Assembly: GCA_031553705.1 (NCBI GenBank)
Contig: JAVBLD010000001.1
Span: 99,643 to 163,642 of the forward strand
Direction: 5' to 3'
Origin: JAVBLD01 sp031553705
GTDB taxonomy: Bacteria; Bacteroidota; Bacteroidia; Bacteroidales; Marinifilaceae
Length of the DNA stretch: 64,000 bases
Below are positions 8,452 to 17,243 of this stretch, piece by piece. The position numbers were made by a program, and so were the translations under genes. The stretch's first letter is position 1; every line of letters begins with the position of its first letter. The notes under the pieces are model-generated. The model worked only from the letters and a program-made list of their open reading frames with translations. It was not told the origin of the DNA and ran no database searches.

Positions 8452-10215
8452 CTATTCATAATCAGCATCAACCCGAATTTCTGGGCATTGATTTAAATTA
8501 AATGAATCAAAATATACTTGCTCGGTAAACGTACCACCATTTGTTTGAATATAATTATTGAGGTCTGATATATAAGCCAACTGATTGTTATACCACTTGG
8601 GTCTTGAACCATCCTTATAAAGCATCAAAGCCTGAGATGGACTAGAACCATTATGACAAATCATAAAATTTCCGACAGTGACAGAAGGTCCGGTACTACC
8701 CACCAACCACTGCCCATCAATAGTCCCGGAATCTGCATCACTATCACACCTAACATTGATAATACTCCAACCATTATTTGCCTTTCCTATACGTATTCCT
8801 TCATTATAACTATCATTCGAAGGGTCTTCAACAGGATTTATTCGCACCTTGCCGGAGATCTCCTCTTTAGTATAATATTTATTCCCGCTTCTGATTAATG
8901 TAGTCGGAGAAGCACAAAATACAGGTGCCGTATGTGCCGTATTTGAGGTGACTGGAGCCGGGGAGGTATAGCTTTGAAGTGTTGTGTCTCCTACGTTCCA
9001 GACAATCTCGCTATTTACGACTCCATCCGATATTTCCATATCATACCGGTTAGCAATCACATAACCTGCTCCCAGTTTAAGTTTCGGATTTATAATCTGA
9101 ACACTTTCTGTGGTACCGTATATTTTAATATACCGGGTATTCGGGGAAAGGCCAATCGTTTCGGTTAAAGGTTCTCCGATATGAAATATGTATGGACTAA
9201 ATATACCGATACCATATCCGCCGGTAATTAAAATTCCCGTACCCAAAAACTGATTATAATGATCGCTACCTACATCATTAATATAATAATCACTGCCACT
9301 ACCGTCGGTTGTATTAAGGTTCATCCCGTATTTATTAGTGGCAGGGTAGGACTTTTGCCAGGGATTTGTCCCTAAATTATATAGCGATTCACAGCCCGGT
9401 GAGATAAGATTCACACAGGTACAAGATCCCCTTAGCCAGTAACCTATTCCGGAACCTTCCGCAGCGCAACTGGAGAGTGTGGAGTAAGAAAGGTCCTTGA
9501 CTAAAAAGGCCGCATAGTTAGCCGAAGCAACGTATACTGTCTGAATCTGCACGGAAGTACCTCCGTTAATAAAAATTCCATGGCCGCCGGCGCCGGATAT
9601 GCGGGTGCTCATGATGGAAGATAATATCGGGGTATCAAGGTATATTGCGTGCGATTTGGTATATTTAATAAAGACATTATCTATACAGATTTGGTTTACG
9701 GTATTTCCGGGAGTGGATATTGGTCCGGAACTTGCTTTTTCAAGATAAATACCTCCGACTCCATTTAGTCTATTGCCCGGATTGTTATATTGCCTGTCAC
9801 AACTTGTGCGAATGCCGATAAGATTGCAACTCCGGAGAGTAAAACAACCATAACCGCGGCCTTTGACATGGTAGCCATTTAGGGTGGTGTCCGCATTCGT
9901 CATTTCAAATGTGGTAACCTCCGTCAAATTGTTCGGATTGGCAGATCTGCCGGTTCCTTCGATAGTCACTGAGTCGGACTGGATATTAAACATGTTTGTA
10001 CCGGAGGTATTGTTCATTGTCAGGTGTACCGCTCCGAAACGGATTACACAGGACTTGTTGGTGTTGATCGGGGTGTTAAAATTATAGTTCCCCCGATAAT
10101 AGGTACAATCGATGATTTCACCGGTAGTTGTAAGGGAATTGATAGCTTCCTGTAAACCAGGACTTAAGTCGTTGTTGGCGGGAGTGGGGGTTGAAAAATC
10201 TTCTAAACGTATCAT
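8452..10215 (-). CDS. right-handed beta-helix (pectate-lyase-like) tailspike-type protein, ended by an amber codon
   Basis: 587 residues starting at the ATG at 10215 (MIRLEDFSTPTPANNDLS); the frame is open to a GTG at 10284 but the extra residues are hydrophobic and lie in AT-rich leader sequence. There is no clear signal peptide. The start (GLQEAINSLTTTGEIIDC, then TNKSCVIRFGAVHL) resembles the pectate-lyase superfamily / phage tailspike beta-helix entry. It is followed by many short Gly/Asn/Thr-rich beta-strand repeats and a C-terminal carbohydrate-binding-like region. Translation stops at TAG (8454-8452), after which the same frame continues as an S74 chaperone domain. Function is likely glycan binding or cleavage on a cell surface; substrate unknown. 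It has no other phage genes around it and looks like an acquired single-gene cassette. Confidence 0.75.
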   Translation of the reverse strand: MIRLEDFSTPTPANNDLSPGLQEAINSLTTTGEIIDCTYYRGNYNFNTPINTNKSCVIRFGAVHLTMNNTSGTNMFNIQSDSVTIEGTGRSANPNNLTEVTTFEMTNADTTLNGYHVKGRGYGCFTLRSCNLIGIRTSCDRQYNNPGNRLNGVGGIYLEKASSGPISTPGNTVNQICIDNVFIKYTKSHAIYLDTPILSSIMSTRISGAGGHGIFINGGTSVQIQTVYVASANYAAFLVKDLSYSTLSSCAAEGSGIGYWLRGSCTCVNLISPGCESLYNLGTNPWQKSYPATNKYGMNLNTTDGSGSDYYINDVGSDHYNQFLGTGILITGGYGIGIFSPYIFHIGEPLTETIGLSPNTRYIKIYGTTESVQIINPKLKLGAGYVIANRYDMEISDGVVNSEIVWNVGDTTLQSYTSPAPVTSNTAHTAPVFCASPTTLIRSGNKYYTKEEISGKVRINPVEDPSNDSYNEGIRIGKANNGWSIINVRCDSDADSGTIDGQWLVGSTGPSVTVGNFMICHNGSSPSQALMLYKDGSRPKWYNNQLAYISDLNNYIQTNGGTFTEQVYFDSFNLNQCPEIRVDADYE

Positions 10216-10585
10216 AACATTTAAATTAATAATGAATAATATAGTTATAACTACACAAAAAGCAGATACATTATGTATCAGCACAAACCAAAACAGAGCG
10301 ATAATACATTGTTATTGAATTAATAAATAATCACAATAAGAATCACCACATTACATACAAATAACCGCTCTCTGGAAAATCCAAATCGTCAACAAATATA
10401 ATAAATAATATAAATATTATTAAAATATTGGTAAATACATTTCTATTTTATATGAAATTCTCCATACCTGCTCTATGAGCCGGATATCATTTATAAAAAT
10501 CAATTTTACTTGTATCTTATCGCTTATTATGCAATTTTTTCTCTAAACGGAAATATGTATAAAACGATCTGCTTAAAACATAAAA

Positions 10586-10614
10586 AGAGATACGGCTTAT
10601 ATGGCCGTATCTCT
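10586..10614 (-). terminator. hutU terminator
   Basis: Perfect 11-bp stem AGAGATACGGC (10586-10596) / GCCGTATCTCT (10604-10614) with a 7-base loop; on the reverse strand it is followed by TTTTTATG. It begins 24 bases past the hutU stop. The rest of 10216-10638 is AT-rich leader of the tailspike-like gene, with no gene or clear promoter seen. Confidence 0.85.
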
Positions 10615-10638
10615 CTATCCTATCTGTCTATAAATAAA

Positions 10639-12648
10639 TTAGAAAAGACTCTCTATCAGACAATCATCCGCATAATTCGGCAAAGTCACTTTCAGAGTCG
10701 GACATGCCTCCATCGCCCGTTTAATTGCAAATACGGCGCCTTCATTCCGCGCCCAGCTTCTCCGGGAGATACCATTGTTTACGTCCCAGAACAGCATGTT
10801 TTTCAAGCGGTCGTCAGCCTCTTTGCTTCCGTCGAGTACCATCCCGAATCCACCGTTGATCACCTCTCCCCAACCTACTCCACCACCGTTATGAATCGAT
10901 ACCCAGGTAGCGCCCCGGAAAGAATCACCGATTACATTTTGCATCGCCATATCGGCTGTAAAACGCGAACCGTCATAGATATTTGATGTCTCCCGGTAAG
11001 GAGAGTCGGTACCGGAAACATCATGATGATCCCGTCCCAGCACCACCGGAGCTGATAATTTACCGGTCGCCACAGCCTTATTAAAAGCTTCGGCTATCCG
11101 TATACGGCCTTCGGCATCGGCGTACAATATCCTGGCTTGCGATCCCACCACCAGGTTATTCTCTCCGGCAGCCTTAATCCAACGAATATTATCGTCCATC
11201 TGTTGCCGGATCTCTTTAGGCGACTTACACATCAACTCCTCCAACACCCGGGCAGCCAACTCGTCGGTCTTTGCCAGATCCTCAGGTTTTCCACTGGTAC
11301 ATACCCACCGGAACGGCCCGAAACCGTAGTCAAAACACATCGGTCCCATAATATCCTGCACATAGGACGGATACCTGAAATTACCGTCAGCCTTCATTAC
11401 ATCCGCCCCCGCCCGGGAAGATTCCAGTAAAAAGGCATTTCCGTAATCAAAGAAATAAGTGCCGAAACGCTCCACGCATTTATTAACAGCCGCCACATGC
11501 CGGCGTAATGTCTTCTGAACTTTCTCTTTAAACAACTCAGGATCTTCCGCCATCATCCGGTTACTTTCCTCAAAGCTTATCCCAACCGGGTAATAACCTC
11601 CGGCCCACGGATTATGCAACGAAGTCTGGTCGGAACCCAATTCAACGGCAATATTACCTTCGGCAAACCGCTCCCACACATCCACCACATTCCCCTGATA
11701 GGCTATTGAAACCACCTCTTTATTCTTTTTTGCTTTCTTTACCCTCTCCACCAATTGATCCAGATCACCAATCACCTCATCCACCCAATGTTGAGAGTGG
11801 CGGGTATATGTAGCCTTCGGATTAATTTCGGCCGTAACGCTGACACAACCGGCAATATTGGCTGCTCTCGGCTGCGCTCCGGACATTCCTCCCAAACCAG
11901 CGGTAATAAACAATTTACCGCCAAGCCCTTCTCCATGTTTGGCAATCTTACGGCCTGCATTCAACACCGTAATCGTTGTACCATGTACAATCCCTTGCGG
12001 GCCGATATACATAAACGAGCCGGCGGTCATCTGCCCGTATTGCGATACTCCCAATGCGTTAAACCGCTCCCAATCATCCGCTTTCGAATAGTTCGGAATC
12101 ACTATTCCATTCGTTACTACAACCCGCGGCGCTCCTTTATGCGACGGGAAAAGCCCCATCGGATGTCCTGAATAAAGCACAAGGGTCTGCTCGTCGGTCA
12201 TTTCGGAAAGGTACTTCATCGTCAACCTGTATTGCGCCCAATTCTGGAACGCCGCGCCATTCCCGCCGTATGTAACCAATTCATGCGGATGCTGCGCCAC
12301 TGCATGATCCAGGTTATTATCCACCATCAACATAATCGCGGCCGCTTGTAGGCTTTTGTGCGGATAATCCTTTATCGAACGCGCGTATATTTTATAATCG
12401 GGACGGAAACGATACATATATATCCGGCCATAATCTTCCAACTCCTGGGCAAATTCCGGCGCCAGCACCGGATGGTGCTTCGGATCGAAATACCTTAAAG
12501 CATTCCGTATCGCTAGCTTCTTTTCTTCCCTAGTTAAAATATCCTTCCTTTTCGGAGCATGATTCACTTCCCTCTGATAAGGCTTCGGTTCCGGCAAAAC
12601 CTCCGGAATTCCCTCCTTGATTGATCGTTGAAACTCTTGCAGTGTCAT
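10639..12648 (-). CDS. hutU: urocanate hydratase
   Basis: Converts urocanate to imidazolone propionate with tightly bound NAD+, the second step of histidine degradation. 669 residues, the longer form common in Bacteroidota (about 555 in Pseudomonas). Recognisable blocks: YGGNGAAFQNWAQYRLTM, LYSGHPMGLFPSH, TAGSFMYIGPQGIVHGTT, GLGGMSGAQPRAA (nucleotide binding), MGPMCFDYGFGPFRWVCTSG, GRDHHDVSGTDSPYRE and HNGGGVGWGEVINGGFGM. No hutH, hutI, ftcD or fchA is adjacent, so this copy is separated from the rest of the pathway. It is flanked by an S74 tailspike gene on one side and a remnant of such a gene on the other. Confidence 0.97.
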   Translation of the reverse strand: MTLQEFQRSIKEGIPEVLPEPKPYQREVNHAPKRKDILTREEKKLAIRNALRYFDPKHHPVLAPEFAQELEDYGRIYMYRFRPDYKIYARSIKDYPHKSLQAAAIMLMVDNNLDHAVAQHPHELVTYGGNGAAFQNWAQYRLTMKYLSEMTDEQTLVLYSGHPMGLFPSHKGAPRVVVTNGIVIPNYSKADDWERFNALGVSQYGQMTAGSFMYIGPQGIVHGTTITVLNAGRKIAKHGEGLGGKLFITAGLGGMSGAQPRAANIAGCVSVTAEINPKATYTRHSQHWVDEVIGDLDQLVERVKKAKKNKEVVSIAYQGNVVDVWERFAEGNIAVELGSDQTSLHNPWAGGYYPVGISFEESNRMMAEDPELFKEKVQKTLRRHVAAVNKCVERFGTYFFDYGNAFLLESSRAGADVMKADGNFRYPSYVQDIMGPMCFDYGFGPFRWVCTSGKPEDLAKTDELAARVLEELMCKSPKEIRQQMDDNIRWIKAAGENNLVVGSQARILYADAEGRIRIAEAFNKAVATGKLSAPVVLGRDHHDVSGTDSPYRETSNIYDGSRFTADMAMQNVIGDSFRGATWVSIHNGGGVGWGEVINGGFGMVLDGSKEADDRLKNMLFWDVNNGISRRSWARNEGAVFAIKRAMEACPTLKVTLPNYADDCLIESLF

Positions 12649-12788
12649 TTATCTTCTTTTTTAAATCATTTCCCATATATCAAGATGCTAAATTAATACA
12701 TAAAAACGATTCCGTAAAAAAAAATAAAAACAAACCACCCGGAAACATCCAAATACCACGATATCAGCAACCGGATATTTTCGAATTT

Positions 12789-12846
12789 AAACAGCATTCC
12801 GATAGAGTACCAGAATGCTGTTTATAAAATCCTCAATTACTTTAAG
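12789..12846 (-). pseudogene. remnant of an S74 tailspike 3' end plus its terminator
   Basis: The block TTTATAAAATCCTCAATTAC... (12821-12846) matches 7937-7962, the last codons of the S74 segment, at 24 of 26 positions in the same orientation. It is preceded by hairpin AAACAGCATTC (12789-12799) / GAATGCTGTTT (12813-12823), a one-base variant of the terminator at 7880-7913. Translated on the reverse strand the remnant reads LKVIEDFIN against LKAIEDFINR. The bases between hairpin and coding end are missing here, joined at a shared TTT. The hairpin may now serve as the terminator of the anSME gene. Confidence 0.65.
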
Positions 12847-12901
12847 AGTTACTCTGATAAATAAACTGTTTGCAAATTTACGGGCAACATTGCCGGTAAA
12901 T

Positions 12902-14182
12902 TTATTTTAGTCCCGGAACATCTTCCGCCACCTCATACCCCATCCGGTGTACAATCTTACGGATATGCGGATCAATATGGCTGAAATAGGAATATAATCC
13001 CTTGCAGAGATAATTCAAACCTGGTTCCCCCTCTCGAGTCCTTAATAACCTGTTTTTGGGACATTCTCCCGAACAAGCGAACAGGTAACGACACCTGCGG
13101 CATTTTGCAGTCAACATGAAATCCTTACTATATCCGAACCGTTCCTGCTGCGGCGCCAAAGCCATGTCGATTATCCGGTTTTCATTGATGTTTCCGATAC
13201 GATATTCGGGATATACATAATGGTCACAGGCATACAACGAACCATCATGTTCCAGCGCCAGCCCCTTTCCGCATATCGGTGAGAAAATACAAAGCGGTGA
13301 AGGATGTCCCATCCACTGTTCCACAGCGCTGTCAAAAAAAGGTACATAAATACGGCCTAAATCGTATTTCATCCATTCGTCAAAGATCTTGATCAGAAAA
13401 CGGCCATACTCTTCCGGCTCGACACACCAAGGCATTACCGCCGAATCGGGGTGTGACGGATCCACATGCAGTGAATCCTCCAAAGGCATATCCTCTAAAG
13501 CCCAATATTGGGGCGCAGTGTTATGAAAATTCTTTGGCTCGACTATCGGGATAAACTGCATCTGTTTGCTTTTCACCTCATCGCGTAAAAAACGGTAGAC
13601 AGCCAGTGGCTCTTTGGCGTTCAGATTGTGCACAACCGTAAGGGTAGCAAAACGAACGCCGTGTTTATTCAGCAATCGTGCAGCATACATCACCTGATCA
13701 AAAGAACCTTTTCCATTTCTGTACACCCGGTGGCCGTCATGTAGTTCCTGAGGCCCATCGATACTAAGCCCCACCAGAAAACGGTTCTCACAGAGAAACT
13801 CGCACCATTCATCTGTCAGCAACGTTCCGTTAGTCTGTAGATCATTCTCACAGCGCATATACGGACGTGCATATTTTTTCTGCAATGCCACTACATATTT
13901 AAAAAAATCCAGTCCCAATAAAGTAGGTTCTCCTCCCTGCCAGGAAAAAACCACCTCAGGAACGTTCTGTTGTTCGATATATTGCTTGATAAAGCTCTCA
14001 AGTGTAGCGTCGGATATTCGCCAGTTGCTGTCGGTCGTCAGTAACTCCTCTTTACTTAAATAGTAGCAATAATTGCAATTCAGATTACAAACGGGCCCGG
14101 TAGCTTTAATCATCGCGTGCATGCGCACCATAGGTTCTCCTCTATAAATACGTTGTTTTGAAGTTGCCACAGTATTCGTCAT
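12902..14182 (-). CDS. anaerobic sulfatase-maturating radical SAM enzyme (anSME)
   Basis: Radical SAM/SPASM enzyme that oxidises the active-site Cys or Ser of sulfatases to formylglycine without oxygen. Motifs: CxxxCxxC in GPVCNLNCNYCYY near residues 33-40; GGEPTLLGLDFF (SAM-binding GGE); TNGTLL; GLSIDGP; and the C-terminal SPASM cysteines in ICGKGLALEHDGSLYACDHY and CRRCRYLFACSGECPKNR, which hold two auxiliary 4Fe-4S clusters. 426 residues, close to the family norm of about 400. Bacteroides uses such an enzyme (chuR) for heparin and mucin sulfatases. No sulfatase lies in this window, so its targets are elsewhere. A less likely alternative is a SPASM enzyme for peptide modification. Confidence 0.9.
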   Translation of the reverse strand: MTNTVATSKQRIYRGEPMVRMHAMIKATGPVCNLNCNYCYYLSKEELLTTDSNWRISDATLESFIKQYIEQQNVPEVVFSWQGGEPTLLGLDFFKYVVALQKKYARPYMRCENDLQTNGTLLTDEWCEFLCENRFLVGLSIDGPQELHDGHRVYRNGKGSFDQVMYAARLLNKHGVRFATLTVVHNLNAKEPLAVYRFLRDEVKSKQMQFIPIVEPKNFHNTAPQYWALEDMPLEDSLHVDPSHPDSAVMPWCVEPEEYGRFLIKIFDEWMKYDLGRIYVPFFDSAVEQWMGHPSPLCIFSPICGKGLALEHDGSLYACDHYVYPEYRIGNINENRIIDMALAPQQERFGYSKDFMLTAKCRRCRYLFACSGECPKNRLLRTREGEPGLNYLCKGLYSYFSHIDPHIRKIVHRMGYEVAEDVPGLK

Positions 14183-14305
14183 GAGATTAAATTTATAGTA
14201 CTGGATACGTCGTCAGATAATACTTGGTTACAAATAATGACCGATATTCACATAATAAGAAAAGATACTGGCTTGAGATATAAGATCATCCCATGAAAAA
14301 CACCT

Positions 14306-14335
14306 TTTGAATTCTAAGGATTTACATTACTTTTG
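14306..14335 (+). promoter_or_regulatory. promoter of the DUF2027-Smr gene
   Basis: TTTG (14306-14309) and TACTTTTG (14328-14335), 18 bases apart, fit the Bacteroidota -33/-7 pattern; the ATG follows at 14362. The upstream region also separates it from the divergent anSME gene. Confidence 0.6.
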
Positions 14336-14361
14336 CACAAAAATCTGTAAAGTATAAACAA

Positions 14362-15345
14362 ATGCATGTAAGAATAGGCGATATTGTAAGATTTATCACG
14401 GAAAAACTGGAAGGTAAGGTAACCGGCATCATTGATAACAACACCGTAAACGTATACTGTGATGATTATGGATTTGAGATCCCTGCTTCAGTAAACGATT
14501 TGGTAGTGATCCACTCTGAGCTTAAAAGTTCGGTAACGGGTATGACCGGCGGCAACCAGTCCATATCAATACAATCAACGGATGCGTTATACCTGGCCAT
14601 CGTACCTGAAGATTTCAGCCATTTGAACGAGTCCCGATACGAGTTACATCTTGTAAACGATACAGCGCAGACTTGCCTCTATTCGATAGCGTTCTATAAC
14701 GGGGAGAAGTATACCGGTATTGCAGCCGGCAATTGTAGTCCGGACAGTAGTTGCGTGCTCGACTCCTATCCATTGAAAGAGATTGACTCGCATATAAAAG
14801 CCGTTCACATACAAGCCATCTTTTATCAGAAAGGTATCTGTATTCCGAAAGCAGCAATCGACACCGAAATAAAAATCCATGCGGCCAACCTATGTAAGGC
14901 AGGAATCTACAAACAAACCAAATGGTTCAGATCGGTCTCCCAGCTCCGGATATTAAGCAGCGATATACATTATATGCCGGAAGAAGACACCCTCTCTACG
15001 CAATCCGACGATATTAAAAAGAAGGAGGAACAACCGGTAAAACCACCTTCTAAACCCTTAAGCAATATCGTAGAAATCGACTTGCATATTGACCAATTGT
15101 TGAAGACAACCGCAGGCATGGAAAATAAAGACATACTCGAATATCAACTGGATATATTCCGTAAAGCACTGGAAGAATACAAACTACGAAAGGGGAAGAA
15201 AATTATTTTTATCCACGGGAAAGGAGACGGCATACTCCGCCAACGCATTCTTTGGGAATTACAAACCAAATATAAACGATTCCATCATCAGGACGCCTCT
15301 TTCAAACAATATGGTTACGGCGCTACGATGGTAACAATAAAATAA
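14362..15345 (+). CDS. DUF2027 and Smr domain protein
   Basis: 327 residues. The N-terminus (VRIGDIVRFITEKLEGKVTGI through NDLVVI) is the small beta-barrel opening of DUF2027 proteins found in Bacteroidota. The middle (about 70-215) is the remaining beta-rich DUF2027 region. A proline-rich linker (near residue 220) leads to a C-terminal Smr domain (about 235-327) with EIDLHIDQLL, IFIHGKGDGILRQRIL and a final YGYGATMVTIK. Smr domains of this type act as nucleases or nucleic-acid binding modules in MutS2 and in ribosome rescue; which role applies here is unknown. Own promoter; monocistronic between anSME and trxB. Confidence 0.9.
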   Translation: MHVRIGDIVRFITEKLEGKVTGIIDNNTVNVYCDDYGFEIPASVNDLVVIHSELKSSVTGMTGGNQSISIQSTDALYLAIVPEDFSHLNESRYELHLVNDTAQTCLYSIAFYNGEKYTGIAAGNCSPDSSCVLDSYPLKEIDSHIKAVHIQAIFYQKGICIPKAAIDTEIKIHAANLCKAGIYKQTKWFRSVSQLRILSSDIHYMPEEDTLSTQSDDIKKKEEQPVKPPSKPLSNIVEIDLHIDQLLKTTAGMENKDILEYQLDIFRKALEEYKLRKGKKIIFIHGKGDGILRQRILWELQTKYKRFHHQDASFKQYGYGATMVTIK

Positions 15346-15399
15346 CCGGAACCAGGAATAAGAACTCCGGCATGCCAAAGTTCTTATTCCTGGTTCCGG
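15346..15399. terminator. perfect 21-bp palindrome between convergent genes
   Basis: Arms at 15346-15366 (beginning CCGGAACCAGGAATAAG) and 15379-15399 are perfectly complementary, with a 12-base loop. The left arm starts at the base after the Smr gene stop codon. The right arm ends 10 bases from the trxB stop. No long T run follows, but position and stability fit a bidirectional terminator. Confidence 0.7.
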
Positions 15400-15409
15400 C
15401 TCCTGATTC

Positions 15410-16366
15410 TTAATTCAACTCTCCGATATACCTCTCCGCATCGATCGCCGCACGACAGCCGGCAGCAGCTGAGGTGATGCCCTGGCGATATACCGGATCC
15501 ATAACATCCCCTGCTGCAAATATACCCGGCACATTTGTTCTGGAGCTATTCCCTTCGGTAAAAATATATCCTTGCTCATCCACTTCAATATATTTTCTAA
15601 ATATTTCGGAATTCGGATGATGCCCGATAGCCAAAAAGAATCCGTCAACGGATATTTCCTTTTCCTCTTGGTCCGGCCCTCCGGCGCGATATATAAGTCG
15701 CACTCCCTCCAATCCCATATCCGTACCGTAAAGTTCTCTGGTATTATGCTCAAACAATACTTCAATATTTTCCGTCTTAAACACCCGGTCCTGCATGGCC
15801 TTGGATGCTCTCAGATAATTCTTACGTACAATCATATACACTTTCCGGCACAAACCGGCCAAATAAGTAGCCTCTTCGCAAGCGGTATCTCCCCCCCCGA
15901 CAACAGCAACATCTTTACCCCGGTAAAAGAAACCGTCACAGGTTGCACATGCGCTTACGCCCAACCCCTTAAAGGCTTCTTCCGACGGAAGTCCCAGATA
16001 CTTTGCGGTCGCTCCGGTTGCGATAATCACCGTATCGGCCTCCAGTTGTTTAGCCCCGTCAATCACTATCAGATGCGGACAACCGGAAAAATCCACATCA
16101 GTAACAATGCCAAAACGTATATCCGTACCAAAACGCTCTGCCTGCCTTCTCATATCCTCCATCATCACCGGACCGGTAACTCCCTCGGGATATCCCGGAA
16201 AATTCTCTACCTCTGTAGTGGTCGTCAGTTGTCCCCCCATCTGTAAACCGGTATACAAAACCGGTTTTAAATTAGCTCTGGCAGCATAAATAGCAGCTGT
16301 ATAACCGGCAGGTCCCGAACCAATAATAAGACACTTCACTTTTTCTATTGTATTCTCTACGGACAT
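15410..16366 (-). CDS. trxB: thioredoxin reductase
   Basis: FAD/NADPH flavoprotein that reduces thioredoxin. 318 residues. FAD-binding GSGPAGYTAAIYAARANLKP near the N-terminus, the redox-active disulfide in SACATCDGFFYRG, NADPH-binding VVGGGDTACEEATYL, and the C-terminal FAD motif GIFAAGDVMDP. All are standard for low-molecular-weight TrxB. No trx gene is adjacent. Transcribed alone from a promoter at about 16403-16433. Confidence 0.97.
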   Translation of the reverse strand: MSVENTIEKVKCLIIGSGPAGYTAAIYAARANLKPVLYTGLQMGGQLTTTTEVENFPGYPEGVTGPVMMEDMRRQAERFGTDIRFGIVTDVDFSGCPHLIVIDGAKQLEADTVIIATGATAKYLGLPSEEAFKGLGVSACATCDGFFYRGKDVAVVGGGDTACEEATYLAGLCRKVYMIVRKNYLRASKAMQDRVFKTENIEVLFEHNTRELYGTDMGLEGVRLIYRAGGPDQEEKEISVDGFFLAIGHHPNSEIFRKYIEVDEQGYIFTEGNSSRTNVPGIFAAGDVMDPVYRQGITSAAAGCRAAIDAERYIGELN

Positions 16367-16402
16367 AAATTTTATGGTTTAAATCATTTTTCACATCATG
16401 TA

Positions 16403-16433
16403 CAAAGCTACCATTTTTAAAATCGATCACAAC
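16403..16433 (-). promoter_or_regulatory. trxB promoter
   Basis: On the reverse strand TAGCTTTG (16410 to 16403) matches TAnnTTTG, with GTTG 19 bases further upstream (16433 to 16430) as a partial -33. The start codon is 37 bases downstream. Confidence 0.6.
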
Positions 16434-16582
16434 ATTGTCAATAAAAACAAGTGGTTAAAAAACATTAAACAGATCGGAAATAATACCCAATAAGATCTTC
16501 TATATTTTCAACAATGTTATATAACATTACCTAAAAAGACGCGACCCAAATAGGATAATTTGGACCATCAAAAAATAGTAAT

Positions 16583-16622
16583 AAAAAAGTTCCTGTGTGA
16601 ACTATTTAAAACACACAGGAAC
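16583..16622 (-). terminator. reverse-strand terminator upstream of HTH gene 1, possible end of a small RNA
   Basis: Perfect 11-bp stem GTTCCTGTGTG (16589-16599) / CACACAGGAAC (16612-16622). Read on the reverse strand it is followed at once by CTTTTTTAT. No protein gene ends here on that strand. A TATATTTG -7 element on the reverse strand at 16793-16786 could start a transcript of about 190 bases ending at this hairpin. A TGGACCA half-site lies just beyond it at 16561-16567. Confidence 0.65.
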
Positions 16623-16738
16623 CACAATAACACCAAAATTTTACTAACGTTTAGAAATATATAAAACAGACTCCGAAATGTAAACACGTAATTATCAATC
16701 AATTGATGATATTTTCATCTATAGTATCACATTAATTC

Positions 16739-16770
16739 TTTGAAAAATCAGTGTGATATCGTTATATTTG
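16739..16770 (+). promoter_or_regulatory. promoter of HTH gene 1
   Basis: TTTG (16739-16742), 20-base spacer, TATATTTG (16763-16770): an exact fit to the Bacteroidota -33/-7 consensus. Nearly the whole stretch from here to the ATG is repeated upstream of HTH gene 2. Confidence 0.8.
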
Positions 16771-16830
16771 TATATAACACGATGACAAATATAGTACATT
16801 TTTTAGTCCATCAAAAATAAAATGGACTAA
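16763..16830. promoter_or_regulatory. two inverted repeats (operator-like) over and after promoter 1
   Basis: TATATTTGT (16763-16771) N13 ACAAATATA (16785-16793) overlaps the -7 element and places a second, opposite-facing TATATTTG on the reverse strand. TTAGTCCA (16803-16810) N12 TGGACTAA (16823-16830) follows. Both repeats recur with identical spacing before HTH gene 2, so they are good candidates for binding sites of the HTH proteins themselves (autoregulation, inferred). Confidence 0.65.
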
Positions 16831-16871
16831 ATTCATATAAAAACAGAAATTTAAAATGAATCTAAATTACT

Positions 16872-17243
16872 ATGGAATTTAGCGATAGATTAAATGAGGT
16901 AATGCAAGAAAGAGGAATTACAAGTTATAAACTTGCATTATTACTTGGTATTTCTAAAACCACTTTGGCTAACTACTTGACCGGAAAAACAAAACAACCT
17001 CATTCGAAAATTCTGGATCGTATTTGTGAAAAACTTTCGATCAACCGTGCATGGTTAGAAAACGGAAATGGTCCTAAAGGTATGCTTGCCGAGTCAGATC
17101 CTGATTATCATAGAGTTTTGATAGAAAGCGCAGAGCAGGATATCATATTTATGAGTCATTTGAAAACCAGACTCAAACAGTTGCGGGAAGAGATCAAGAA
17201 ACTGAAAAGAGAGAACAGTCGTCTAAAACACAAATATGAGTAA
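16872..17243 (+). CDS. small phage-CI-type helix-turn-helix protein 1 with C-terminal coiled coil
   Basis: 123 residues. Residues 1-70 form a lambda-repressor-like HTH (SYKLALLLGISKTTLANYL) ending in the CI-repressor-family signature INRAWLENGNGP. Residues 95-123 are a highly charged heptad region (LKQLREEIKKLKRENSRLK) suited to dimerisation. There is no peptidase or ligand domain, so control probably does not involve RecA-type cleavage. A paralogue about 50% identical by eye follows at 17760 with the same upstream architecture. Its target is not known; operator-like repeats in its own leader suggest autoregulation. A conserved GAATCTAAAT lies 5 bases before the ATG in both copies; no GG-rich Shine-Dalgarno is present. 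Confidence 0.88.
   Translation: MEFSDRLNEVMQERGITSYKLALLLGISKTTLANYLTGKTKQPHSKILDRICEKLSINRAWLENGNGPKGMLAESDPDYHRVLIESAEQDIIFMSHLKTRLKQLREEIKKLKRENSRLKHKYE

Noticed and set aside
7930..10215. Prophage remnant around the tailspike gene
   Set aside because: No other phage structural, replication or integrase genes are near; neighbours are pepD and hutU.
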